DNA of 43,375 nucleotides from Hyphomonadaceae bacterium (GTDB lineage Bacteria > Pseudomonadota > Alphaproteobacteria > Caulobacterales > Aquidulcibacteraceae), in NCBI GenBank assembly GCA_016791365.1, contig JAEUMT010000014.1, positions 1 through 43,375 on the forward strand, given 5' to 3'. The first letter of the stretch is position 1; each line of letters starts with the position of its first letter. Below, in pieces: positions 8,393-16,365 of the stretch. A program made the translations under genes and the position numbers. The notes below the pieces were generated by a model. It was not told where the DNA came from and did not search any database. It saw nothing but the letters and a program-made list of their open reading frames with translations.

Positions 8393-9154
8393 ATGACCAC
8401 ACAAGACCGTCCCGTACTTGGCGTGATCGCCTGCAATCGCGTTGTCGAAGGGCAATCGGCGCAAGCAGTGATGACGCGCTATCTCGTCTCGGCGTTGAAG
8501 TACGCCGATGCAGCTGCGTTATTGGTGCCGGCGATGCCGGAGCTCATGCATGCGAAGGAGATTGCGCCCCGGCTCGACGGCATTTTGCTGACCGGCACGC
8601 CGTCCAACCTTGATCCCAAGCGCTACGGACAGATTATTGACGATGCGCCTGGCCCGTTTGATCCGGGCCGCGATGAAACGACGGCGCACCTGATTGATGC
8701 GATGATCGAGTTGCAGAAGCCGATCTTCGGCATTTGTCGCGGCTTTCAGGAATTAAACGTTGCGTTCGGCGGCACTTTGCGGCGCGATATGGCCGAGAAC
8801 CCCGATTTCATTCCGCACCATGCGCCGAGCCAGAAGACGTTTGCCGAGTATTTCGAGCACGTTCACCCCGTCGATTTGATCGAGGGCGGGGTGTTGGAGC
8901 GGGCCTACAAGACAGAGTCGCTGGATGTGGTGAGCGTTCACTATCAGGGCGTCGACAAATTGGGGGCTGGCTTGAAGGTCGAAGCGACGGCGCCCGATGG
9001 CGTGGTTGAAGCGATTTCGGCTGACGTGAATGGCGCGCAAGTTCTGGCGGTGCAGTGGCACCCGGAATGGAAGGCGCACGAAAATCCGCAGAGCCAAACC
9101 TTCTTCAAGCTCTTGGGCAGAGCTCTGCGACGCGAACCGCTCGTCTCCCGCTAG
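8393..9154 (+). CDS. puuD: Gamma-glutamyl-gamma-aminobutyrate hydrolase (PuuD-like)
   Basis: A class I glutamine-amidotransferase-like hydrolase (peptidase C26 family) of 253 residues that releases GABA and glutamate from gamma-Glu-GABA. The nucleophile is Cys115 in FGICRGFQE, and the His/Glu partners are His223 and Glu225 in QWHPEW. These fall within one residue of the triad positions known for E. coli PuuD. The TGTPSNLDP loop is also typical. It follows the transporter ATPase by four bases with only a weak ribosome site, suggesting coupled translation. Confidence 0.92.
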   Translation: MTTQDRPVLGVIACNRVVEGQSAQAVMTRYLVSALKYADAAALLVPAMPELMHAKEIAPRLDGILLTGTPSNLDPKRYGQIIDDAPGPFDPGRDETTAHLIDAMIELQKPIFGICRGFQELNVAFGGTLRRDMAENPDFIPHHAPSQKTFAEYFEHVHPVDLIEGGVLERAYKTESLDVVSVHYQGVDKLGAGLKVEATAPDGVVEAISADVNGAQVLAVQWHPEWKAHENPQSQTFFKLLGRALRREPLVSR

Positions 9155-9193
9155 GTCGAGACGAGGGCAATAAGATTGGACGAGGAAACGACA

Positions 9194-10585
9194 ATGGCTG
9201 CGCGTAATTACGATATCCCTGAACTGCGTCGACTGGACGTCGCGCACCATCTGCCGGCGCAGGCCAATTATGGCGAGCTGCAGGCGCTGGGTGGCAGCCG
9301 CATCATCACGCGGGCGGAAGGCTCGACGATTTATGACGGCGAAGGCAACGCATTGCTCGACGGTATGGCCGGGCTGTGGTGCGTGAATGTCGGCTACGGG
9401 CGCGATGAATTGGTGCGCACCGCTACCGAGCAGATGCAGGAACTGCCGTTCTACAACACGTTCTTCAAGACAGCGACGCCGCCCACAGTGATGCTCGCTG
9501 CGAAGCTGGCGGGCCTGCTCGGCGGCGATCTGCAGCACGTGTTTTTCAATTCGTCAGGCTCGGAAGCCAACGACACGGTGATGCGTATGGTGCGTCACTA
9601 TTGGAACGTGTCGGGACAGCCCAAGCGCACGGTCTTCATAAGCCGTCGCAATGCGTATCATGGCTCGACAATGGCGGGCGCCAGCCTGGGTGGGATGAAG
9701 GCAATGCATCCGATCGGCGGCCTGCCGATCCCCGGCGTTGAACACGTCGCGCAGCCGTACAAATTCGGCGAAGGTTTCGCCGAGGACGAAGAGACGTTCT
9801 ATGCGCGCTGCGCGCAAGAGATCGAAGATCGCATCATCGCGGTTGGGCCGGAGAATGTCGCCGCCTTCATCGGCGAGCCGGTGCAGGGCGCTGGCGGCGT
9901 GATCATTCCGACTAAGGCGTACTGGCAGCGCGTCGATGCGATCTGCAGGAAGTACGGCATCCTGCTTGTGATCGATGAAGTGATCTGCGGCTTCGGGCGC
10001 TTGGGCGAATGGTTCGGTTTTCAGCACTTTGGCGTGGCGCCTGATCTTGTGCCGATGGCGAAGGGATTGTCGTCCGGCTATCTGCCGATCTCGGCGGTGG
10101 GCGTCTCGCACAAGATCGTGGAAGTGCTGCGTGAGAAGGGCGGCGACTTCGTTCACGGCTACACGTATTCGGGTCATCCGGTGTCGGCGGCGGTTGCGCT
10201 GAAGAACCTTGAGATCATCGAGCGCGAGGGCCTGGTTCAGCGCGTGAAGAACGACATCGGGCCTTACTTCGCGGAAGCGCTGACGCGGCTGACGAGTGAT
10301 CCGTTGGTTGGCGAAGTGCGTTCATTGGGCCTGATCGGTGCGGTCGAAATCGTGGCGAAGCCTGGCACGAACGAGCGCTTCACCGGCAAGGAAGGCAAAG
10401 CAGGGCCGGTGGTGCGTGATGCGTGTATCAAGAATGGCCTGATGGTGCGCGGCATTCGCGATTCCATTGTCATGTGCCCGCCGCTCATCATCACGCGCGA
10501 CGAGGTTGATCGTATGATCGACATCATTGCGCGGTCGTTGCGCGAGGTTGAGCCTGTGTTGCGGGCGTTGAAGGCGGACGACTAG
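9194..10585 (+). CDS. spuC: Putrescine-pyruvate aminotransferase (SpuC-like, class III)
   Basis: A PLP-dependent omega-aminotransferase of 463 residues, probably moving the amino group of putrescine (or GABA) to pyruvate. Family motifs include LDGMAGLWCVNVGYG, FNSSGSEANDT, the PLP-binding Asp in LLVIDEVICGFGR and the Schiff-base Lys in VPMAKGLSSGY. They closely follow Pseudomonas SpuC. A TTG at 9176 extends the frame by six codons, but the ATG at 9194 has GAGGAAA at proper distance and is preferred. The gene gives a transamination route alongside the gamma-glutamylated route. It ends tail to tail with the GntR gene, the two stop codons overlapping. Confidence 0.85.
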   Translation: MAARNYDIPELRRLDVAHHLPAQANYGELQALGGSRIITRAEGSTIYDGEGNALLDGMAGLWCVNVGYGRDELVRTATEQMQELPFYNTFFKTATPPTVMLAAKLAGLLGGDLQHVFFNSSGSEANDTVMRMVRHYWNVSGQPKRTVFISRRNAYHGSTMAGASLGGMKAMHPIGGLPIPGVEHVAQPYKFGEGFAEDEETFYARCAQEIEDRIIAVGPENVAAFIGEPVQGAGGVIIPTKAYWQRVDAICRKYGILLVIDEVICGFGRLGEWFGFQHFGVAPDLVPMAKGLSSGYLPISAVGVSHKIVEVLREKGGDFVHGYTYSGHPVSAAVALKNLEIIEREGLVQRVKNDIGPYFAEALTRLTSDPLVGEVRSLGLIGAVEIVAKPGTNERFTGKEGKAGPVVRDACIKNGLMVRGIRDSIVMCPPLIITRDEVDRMIDIIARSLREVEPVLRALKADD

Positions 10586-11256
10586 GGCCGCGGCGCGGAA
10601 TCGTTTGCCGTCAAACCGGTTCGGCCAAGCAGACCCATGCCGTCGGCGATGTCATCGGCGATGGCTTTTCGCAGCGCGGCGACGTCGCCGGCTTTGATCG
10701 CGTCGAGCGCGTGCTGATGGCTGTCGTTGAGCTTGGCGCCCGAGACGCGGCCGAATACGACGCGCATGTACGGGCCGAACTGTAGCCACAGCGTCTCGAT
10801 GAGCTGCGTCAGCGTCTTTTGCGGCTGAACGCGATAGAGCGTGAAATGAAAATCGTAATTCGATTGCATGTATCCCGCTGCGTCACCCTGAGCGATCGCA
10901 GCTGAGAGCTTCGCCTCCATCTCACGCAGACGCTCCATGTCCGCGGGCTTTAGGAGCGGGAGCGCCAGGGCGGCGGCTTCCGGCTCAAGGAGCAGGCGGC
11001 ATCGCAGAAGATCATCGAACCGTTCGCTGGTCATCTCCGGCACGCGCACGCGCCGTTTCGATCGGATGGATACGGCGCCCTCGGCGGACAGCCGCGAAAG
11101 CGCGTCGCGGACAGGCGTCTGGCTCACGCCGAGCTCGCCAGCGAGACCGCGTGTTGAGAGTTCGTGGGCAGGCGAAATGTGCCCGGTGACGATGCGTTTG
11201 CGCAGTTCAGCGTAAACCGTGGCGTTGAGGCCTTCGTCCCCGCCTTTAAAGTTCAA
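10582..11256 (-). CDS. GntR-family transcriptional regulator with FCD ligand domain
   Basis: A 224-residue regulator of the FadR/GntR subfamily. The N-terminal winged helix includes GELGVSQTPVRDALSRLSAEG (helix-turn-helix at about residues 38-58), followed by an all-helical FCD domain that includes NYDFHFTLYR and DSHQHALDAIKAGD, where His residues usually bind a metal and an acid ligand. The start is a TTG, with no clear ribosome site, so it is uncertain by a few codons. Position between two putrescine operons and divergence from the puuA2-puuB unit make it the likely local repressor (inference). Confidence 0.88.
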   Translation of the reverse strand: MNFKGGDEGLNATVYAELRKRIVTGHISPAHELSTRGLAGELGVSQTPVRDALSRLSAEGAVSIRSKRRVRVPEMTSERFDDLLRCRLLLEPEAAALALPLLKPADMERLREMEAKLSAAIAQGDAAGYMQSNYDFHFTLYRVQPQKTLTQLIETLWLQFGPYMRVVFGRVSGAKLNDSHQHALDAIKAGDVAALRKAIADDIADGMGLLGRTGLTANDSAPRP

Positions 11257-11343
11257 GATGACACTTTGCTCTTAACCTCATCGAGGTCATGAAAGCACGC
11301 GAAATCATCAGGCGGGATACGTTCGCGGCCGGCCTGTGGCAGC

Positions 11344-11373
11344 TTGACTTGTCCCGGGACAAGCCGGGATAGT
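11344..11373 (+). promoter_or_regulatory. Promoter of puuA2-puuB with an embedded 16-bp palindromic operator
   Basis: A -35 like box TTGACT (11344-11349) and a -10 like box GATAGT (11368-11373) are separated by 18 bases. The spacer is almost filled by the perfect palindrome CTTGTCCCGGGACAAG (11348-11363), which also overlaps the -35 box. This is a textbook layout for repression. The divergently encoded GntR regulator is the obvious candidate binder, but the half-site spacing differs from the usual FadR-type site, so assignment is tentative. The rest of the 308-base intergenic region shows a short ACCTC-N3-GAGGT repeat (11275-11287) near the regulator start and nothing else. Confidence 0.6.
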
Positions 11374-11564
11374 GACGTTTACAGGTGACTTATGCGCTCC
11401 CGCAGCCTTCTAAAGAAGGTGAATGGGCGCGGTACGCGAGCGGCTCTTCACGGCTGCAATAGCTTCTCAATCGCGCGCCGCCTCGTTGAAAGAACTTCGA
11501 TTGCGGTTCTCGCGCGTCGTCCCGGCGCAACGCATGGCTGCGTGCGTGAGAACATGTGTGTGTC

Positions 11565-12911
11565 ATGAGTTTTTCGAACTGGATTAAAGAACGCGGGATT
11601 GGCGAGATCGAGTGCCTGATTCCCGATTTGAACGGTGTTATTCGCGGGAAAGTCTTCCCGGCGCAGAAATTCCTGCAGAGTGAACGCGATGGATCACTCA
11701 GAATTCCGTCGAGCATCTACTTGCTGACAGTCACCGGCGAGTACGCGGACGAGGCCGATGAGGCAATCTCGATGCAGGATCCCGATGTCGTGCTGCGGCC
11801 TGATATTGAGACGATCTGTGTCGCGCCGGGCTACAAGACGCCAACCGCGTTCGTGTTCGCGGACACCTACAATACCAATGGTGAACCGTACGACATCGCG
11901 CCGCGCTATGTGCTAAAGCGCGTGCTGAAATTGTACGAGGAATTGGGCTTACGGCCCGTGGTCGCGCCGGAGCTCGAATTTTATCTCACCCAGGTGAACA
12001 CTGATCCGGACCTGCCGCTATTGCCGCCGGCGGGACGCTCGGGGCGCTCGGAAACCTCGCCGCAGCCCTATGGCCTGGAGGCCATCACCGAATACGAGGA
12101 CTTGATCGAGACGATCTACGAGCACGCGGAAGCGGCGTCGCTGCATCTCGATACGATGATCCACGAAAGCGGCACGGCGCAGCTGGAGATCAACTTCAAC
12201 CATGGCGATCCTGTGCACGTGTCGGACCAGGTGCTGGTGTTCAAGCGCATCGTCCGCCAGGTCGCGCTGAAGCACGGCGTCTATGCGACGTTCATGGCTA
12301 AGCCGATGGAGAACCAGCCTGGCTCGGCGATGCATCTGCATGTGTCACTGGTCGATGCAAAGAAGGGCACGAACCTCTTTGGCACTGATGAGGGTGACGG
12401 CATCACTGATACGTTCCGGCATTTCGTTGGCGGTCTGCAAAAATATCTTGGCGAGGTCACGCCGCTGTTCGCGCCGAACGTGAATTCGTTCCGCCGCATG
12501 CTTCCGGATTTCTCGGCGCCGATCAATCTGCAGTGGGGCTTTGACAATCGCTCATGTGGTTTGCGCGTGCCGATCGCCCACACGTCAAACAGACGTGTAG
12601 AGAACCGGCTGCCAGGCGCTGACGCCAATCCATATTTGGCGATCGCGGCTGTCTTGGTGTGCGGATACATTGGTATCCGCGACAAGATTTCGCCGGCCGC
12701 GATGGTTCAAGGCAGCGCTTACAAGCATCCGCGCACATTGCCGCGTACATTGCGCGAAGGTCTCGATCGCTTTGCGAAATGCGCGCCGGTGCGCGAATTG
12801 CTCGGTGAGCATTTCTGCATCGCGTTTCACCAGATCAAGGATCATGAGCTCGGCAATTTCGAGGGCGTGATTTCGTCCTGGGAACGCGATCACCTCTTGC
12901 TCAAGGTCTGA
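11565..12911 (+). CDS. Gamma-glutamylputrescine synthetase (PuuA-like), paralogue 2
   Basis: A second glutamine-synthetase-family ligase of 448 residues, different in sequence from the copy at 2864. Motifs are IPDLNGVIRGK near the N-terminus, ELEFYL metal ligands, GSAMHLHVSL and FDNRSCGLRVP, then ENRLPGADANPYLA. It is followed at once by a puuB-like oxidase, so it is the stronger candidate for true PuuA. Paralogue 1 could act on another amine, such as spermidine, ethanolamine or a monoamine (inference). A GTG at 11556 extends the frame by three codons; the ATG at 11565 gives the natural N-terminus MSFSNWIKE. Confidence 0.85.
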   Translation: MSFSNWIKERGIGEIECLIPDLNGVIRGKVFPAQKFLQSERDGSLRIPSSIYLLTVTGEYADEADEAISMQDPDVVLRPDIETICVAPGYKTPTAFVFADTYNTNGEPYDIAPRYVLKRVLKLYEELGLRPVVAPELEFYLTQVNTDPDLPLLPPAGRSGRSETSPQPYGLEAITEYEDLIETIYEHAEAASLHLDTMIHESGTAQLEINFNHGDPVHVSDQVLVFKRIVRQVALKHGVYATFMAKPMENQPGSAMHLHVSLVDAKKGTNLFGTDEGDGITDTFRHFVGGLQKYLGEVTPLFAPNVNSFRRMLPDFSAPINLQWGFDNRSCGLRVPIAHTSNRRVENRLPGADANPYLAIAAVLVCGYIGIRDKISPAAMVQGSAYKHPRTLPRTLREGLDRFAKCAPVRELLGEHFCIAFHQIKDHELGNFEGVISSWERDHLLLKV

Positions 12912-12936
12912 TGTGGGTTTCAATTCTGGCTTAGGC

Positions 12937-14187
12937 ATGGAGCGGTCGTACTATGTCGCGACCGCTAACCCGTTTGCGCGCGGCGAGAAGCTCGAAGGTG
13001 AGATCGCGGCGGATGTCGTGGTCATCGGCGGCGGTTACACCGGATTACATGCGGCTTTGAACGCGGCCGAGCGCGGCTTTTCGGTTGCGCTGTTGGAGGC
13101 CGGGCAAATTGGATGGGGCGCATCCGGCCGCAATGGCGGGCAGATGATCCCGGGTTGGCGTAAAGGCGTCGCGGATCTGGCGGCGAAGTACGGCAAGACG
13201 CGCGCAAAGACATTGTTCGATCTGGCGCTGGAAGCGCGTTCGCTCACCGTGCGGCGCATAGAGCGCCATGCGATTGCGTGCGATTTGCGCTTGGCTGGTC
13301 ATCTTACGCTCGCGGCGAAGCCCGCCGACTTGAGTTGGATGCACGCCGAGTCGGCCGCGCTTGCGGACGTCGGCTATGACGGCGTGTCTGTGCTGTCCGC
13401 CGACGATGCGCGGCTCGCGGTTGATGCGCCTGGCTTTCATGGTGGGTTCTTGGACGCGGGCGGGGGGCATTTGCACCCGCTGAACTACGCGCAGGGGCTG
13501 GGCGATGCGGCGCGTGCGGCTGGCGTGCGCTTGTTCGAGCATGCGCGCGTGGTGCGCGTCGATGCAGAGAACGGCGTTGTCGCGCACACGGCGAACGGGA
13601 GCGTCCGCGCGCGGTTTGGCGTGTTGGCGTGCGATGCGCTGCTTGGCGATTTGGAGCCGCGGCTCGCGGCCCGGATAATGCCGGTCGCGAATTATCTTGT
13701 CGCGACGGCGCCGCTCCCCGGACGGGTCATTCGCGATGATCTGGCCGTCAGCGACAGCCGCTTTGTCGTGAACTATTTCCGCCTGAGCGCCGATGGCCGG
13801 CTCATCTTCGGTGGCGGCGAGCGCTACACGCCTGATCCGCCTTCCGACATCGCGGCTTTCGCGCGCAAACATATGGTTGGCGTGTTTCCGCAATTGGCGA
13901 ACACCCCGATTGAGTATGCTTGGGGCGGCATGGTGTCGATCACCATGTCGCGCCTGCCGCATGTCGGGCGCGTCGGTGATCTCTTTTTCGCGCACGGCTA
14001 TTCGGGGCAGGGCGTGCTGTTGCCGGCGCTGACGGGGAAGGTGTTGGTCGAGGCGATGGCCGGGACTGCCGAGCGATTTGATGTGCTTGCATCGATTGCC
14101 CCGCCGGAGTTTCCGGGTGGCGCCGCTGCGCGTTCGCCACTCTATGTGCTCGGCATGCTTTGGTATGCGCTACGCGACCGGCTTTAG
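12937..14187 (+). CDS. puuB: Gamma-glutamylputrescine oxidase (PuuB-like FAD oxidoreductase, DAO family)
   Basis: A flavin-dependent amine oxidase of about 416 residues that would oxidise gamma-glutamylputrescine to the aldehyde used by PuuC, releasing ammonia and peroxide. The N-terminal SYYVATANP matches the PuuB opening. The FAD dinucleotide motif VVVIGGGYTG is at residues 27-36, and GWGASGRNGGQMIPG follows, as in DAO-family oxidases. The C-terminal FAD contact is HGYSGQGVLLPALTG. A GTG at 12913 has a better ribosome site (AAGG at 12903) and would add eight residues, so the start is uncertain. The gene lies directly after puuA2 and its 3' end overlaps the converging aldolase gene by 18 bases. 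Confidence 0.88.
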   Translation: MERSYYVATANPFARGEKLEGEIAADVVVIGGGYTGLHAALNAAERGFSVALLEAGQIGWGASGRNGGQMIPGWRKGVADLAAKYGKTRAKTLFDLALEARSLTVRRIERHAIACDLRLAGHLTLAAKPADLSWMHAESAALADVGYDGVSVLSADDARLAVDAPGFHGGFLDAGGGHLHPLNYAQGLGDAARAAGVRLFEHARVVRVDAENGVVAHTANGSVRARFGVLACDALLGDLEPRLAARIMPVANYLVATAPLPGRVIRDDLAVSDSRFVVNYFRLSADGRLIFGGGERYTPDPPSDIAAFARKHMVGVFPQLANTPIEYAWGGMVSITMSRLPHVGRVGDLFFAHGYSGQGVLLPALTGKVLVEAMAGTAERFDVLASIAPPEFPGGAAARSPLYVLGMLWYALRDRL

Positions 14188-14811
14188 CGCCACGGCTTGC
14201 TTTGCCGCCGCTTCGATGAACGCCCAATCGCCGGCTCTGATTTTGTCGGATGGGGCGATCCAGGATCCGCCGACGCAGAGAACGTTTGAAAGCGCAAGAT
14301 AGTCCGGCGCCTTGGTCGCCGTGATTGATCCTGTGGGACAAAAGCGCGCCGCGGCGAGCGGTGCGCCGATCGATTTGATGGACGCGACGCCGCCAAGTTG
14401 TTCTGCAGGGAAGAATTTGAAGCAGGTGTAGCCGAGATCCAGGCCGCGCATGATTTCGCTTGAGGTGGCGACGCCAGGCACGAATGGAATGGCGGCTTTG
14501 CGCGCAGCCTTCATGAGTCTTGGCGTGCCGCCCGGCGAGAGCGCGTACTTGGCGCCGGCTTCGATGGCGGCGTTGAGATCGGCCTCGGTCAGCACTGTGC
14601 CCGCGCCGACGACCATTTCGGGCGCTTCGGTCGCGACCGCGCGGATCGCATCGAGCGCGGCTGGGGTCCGGAGTGTGATCTCGATGGTGTTGACGCCGCT
14701 GGATAGCAGAACGCGCGCGAGAGGAACGGCATGCGCCGCGTCGTCGATGGTGACGACCGGGATCACCGGCGTCAGCGATAGCACCTCGGTGGCGTCTGGG
14801 GGCGTGGTCAT
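14170..14811 (-). CDS. eda: 2-dehydro-3-deoxy-phosphogluconate (KDPG) aldolase
   Basis: A 213-residue class I aldolase that splits KDPG into pyruvate and glyceraldehyde 3-phosphate, the last step of both the Entner-Doudoroff and the uronate pathways. The general base is Glu44 in NTIEITLRT, and the Schiff-base Lys132 is in CFKFFPAE, at the positions expected from E. coli Eda. VGAGTVL and LSPGGTP are also present. It starts 31 bases after the pectate lyase stop on the same strand, so the two probably share a transcript controlled from the lyase promoter. There is no strong ribosome site. Confidence 0.95.
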   Translation of the reverse strand: MTTPPDATEVLSLTPVIPVVTIDDAAHAVPLARVLLSSGVNTIEITLRTPAALDAIRAVATEAPEMVVGAGTVLTEADLNAAIEAGAKYALSPGGTPRLMKAARKAAIPFVPGVATSSEIMRGLDLGYTCFKFFPAEQLGGVASIKSIGAPLAAARFCPTGSITATKAPDYLALSNVLCVGGSWIAPSDKIRAGDWAFIEAAAKQAVALKPVA

Positions 14812-14842
14812 GCGTTCTGTTTGAGCTTGCCCGGGCGGCTGT

Positions 14843-16186
14843 TCAAGTGCCGCGCGCGCGGGCGCCGGAATCGAGGACGCCTTCGCGCGTCGGCGTCATG
14901 TCGGCGAGATTCCAATCGGCGGCGTTGAATGGCCGGCGCGTCATCTGCTGCACCGGATAACCGCCGACTTCTGTTTCGCTATCGATGATGTGGCCGCGGC
15001 CTTCGGCTGAATCTGAAATCACGCGGGTGTCGTTGCGATCGCGGTCCCACGGGCGGGCGCCGGAATTGCGCAGCACATGGCGTTCAACGTCGGCCGCCGG
15101 CATGGGTGCGAGGCCTTCCGGCCAAACGGGCGCGCGTCGAACCTGAATGATGCGCGCGCGGCCGGTTGCGTAGCGGCCAAACATGGGGATCGGTTCGCCG
15201 ATACGATCGACCGCGATGTTGTCACGGCCGAAATATTCAACGTCGCCATGCCCGCCGATCATCATGAACGCCATGTGTTCAGGCGTGGAGGGGCCGCCGC
15301 GAAGGACGTTGCCGACAACCGACATCTGGCCCGTCTGGAAAGGGTGATCTCCCCATTCCTCCGCCATCAGGTTGTAGTGAACGGCGCGCTGGCCCGGATT
15401 GTAGATGAAGTTGTTGACGATGGCGCCGCGCACGCCGCCTTTGAAAAACGGACTGCGTTCAAGATTGTGCGCGTAAAGGTTTCCGTAGATCAGAATTTCG
15501 CTGGTGTTGTCATGAATCAATGAGCCTTTGGAATGCTCAAACTTCGAATGCGTCGAGTTTGCGAGACCTTCCGCGATAATGTTGTTTGAGTAGGTGATCC
15601 GGTGCGACGCGCCCGCGCGCCATTCGTCTGGTGTTTCGCCGGTGAACCGTGGTCCGGACGCCGACAGATTTTCGTCCGTGGCCCAGGTGAGCGTGCAGTG
15701 ATCGACGATGATGTTGTAGGCGCCCTGCGTCGAGAAAGCGTCTTCGTCCCAGCCGCTGTGCAACGCTTGTTCGGCTGAGCCGGGGCGTATGCGAATGTGC
15801 TGCATGATCACGTCATGTGTGGCGACATCCATGCCGCCGCGAATGAGCGTGATCCCGGGCGATGGCGCGGTTTGTCCCGCGATGGTGAGAAATGGTTCGC
15901 GAACGACGAGCGTGCGGCGTTGAAGATCGATCACGCCGCCAACTTCAAAGACGACTATGCGTGCGCCGGGAGTCTCGAGCGCGGCGCGGAGTGAACCGGG
16001 GCCGTCGCTGTTGAGGTTGGTGACGCGGATGATTTGGCCGCCGCGCCCGCCGGCTGTGTAAGCCGCCCAGCCAAGCGCGCCGGGAAAAGCGAGTTGCTGA
16101 CCTTGAGCGGCGGCGTCCTGGGCCAGCGCCGCGCCTGGGCTGACGATTGCCAGAAAGAGAAGGCACGCGGCTAGGGTGCGGATCAT
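14843..16186 (-). CDS. Secreted pectate lyase-like polysaccharide lyase (PL1-type beta-helix)
   Basis: A 447-residue exported protein with a Sec signal peptide (ACLLFLAIVSPGAALAQ) and an FPGALGWAAYTAGGRGG opening typical of pectate lyase-like proteins. The right-handed beta-helix core includes HIRIRPG, then WDEDAFSTQGAYNIIVDHC and WATDENLS, the Asp-rich calcium-binding region of PL1 enzymes. It would cut polygalacturonate by beta-elimination into unsaturated oligomers. The chosen ATG has a strong ribosome site (GGGAGGAGC); the frame is open far upstream but has no signal peptide there. A LacI-type operator lies 56 bases upstream. Exact substrate (pectate or another uronan) is inferred. Confidence 0.85.
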   Translation of the reverse strand: MIRTLAACLLFLAIVSPGAALAQDAAAQGQQLAFPGALGWAAYTAGGRGGQIIRVTNLNSDGPGSLRAALETPGARIVVFEVGGVIDLQRRTLVVREPFLTIAGQTAPSPGITLIRGGMDVATHDVIMQHIRIRPGSAEQALHSGWDEDAFSTQGAYNIIVDHCTLTWATDENLSASGPRFTGETPDEWRAGASHRITYSNNIIAEGLANSTHSKFEHSKGSLIHDNTSEILIYGNLYAHNLERSPFFKGGVRGAIVNNFIYNPGQRAVHYNLMAEEWGDHPFQTGQMSVVGNVLRGGPSTPEHMAFMMIGGHGDVEYFGRDNIAVDRIGEPIPMFGRYATGRARIIQVRRAPVWPEGLAPMPAADVERHVLRNSGARPWDRDRNDTRVISDSAEGRGHIIDSETEVGGYPVQQMTRRPFNAADWNLADMTPTREGVLDSGARARGT

Positions 16187-16241
16187 GAAAGCTCCTCCCG
16201 GGCCGGTCTTCAGCGCCGGCTCTGTGTTCTGGAAAGCAAAT

Positions 16242-16255
16242 TGACACCGGTTTCC
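16242..16255. promoter_or_regulatory. LacI-type operator, site 1 (pectate lyase/TRAP divergent region)
   Basis: The sequence TGACACCGGTTTCC matches 12 of 14 positions of the perfect palindrome at 26604. It lies 56 bases upstream of the pectate lyase start and about 110 bases upstream of the hydratase-TRAP operon, so it could control both. The binder is probably the LacI regulator at 22496. Confidence 0.6.
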
Positions 16256-16279
16256 TAAGCGTGCAATCTTTTGCATGAA

Positions 16280-16318
16280 ACGGCGTGAGCCGTGTCGGCG
16301 GAATACGGCGTTTGCCGT
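16280..16318. promoter_or_regulatory. Tandem pair of ACGGC-N4-GCCGT inverted repeats
   Basis: Two inverted repeats, ACGGCGTGAGCCGT (16280-16293) and ACGGCGTTTGCCGT (16305-16318), share 12 of 14 bases and lie 25 bases apart, about two helix turns. They are just upstream of the hydratase-TRAP operon. A -35 like TTGCCG (16312) and a -10 like TAGAAT (16337) overlap or follow the second copy. They look like binding sites for a second, unidentified regulator. Confidence 0.45.
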
Positions 16319-16365
16319 GTAACGTACGGAAATAACTAGAATAATTAAGCGGGTAGGGTCGTATC

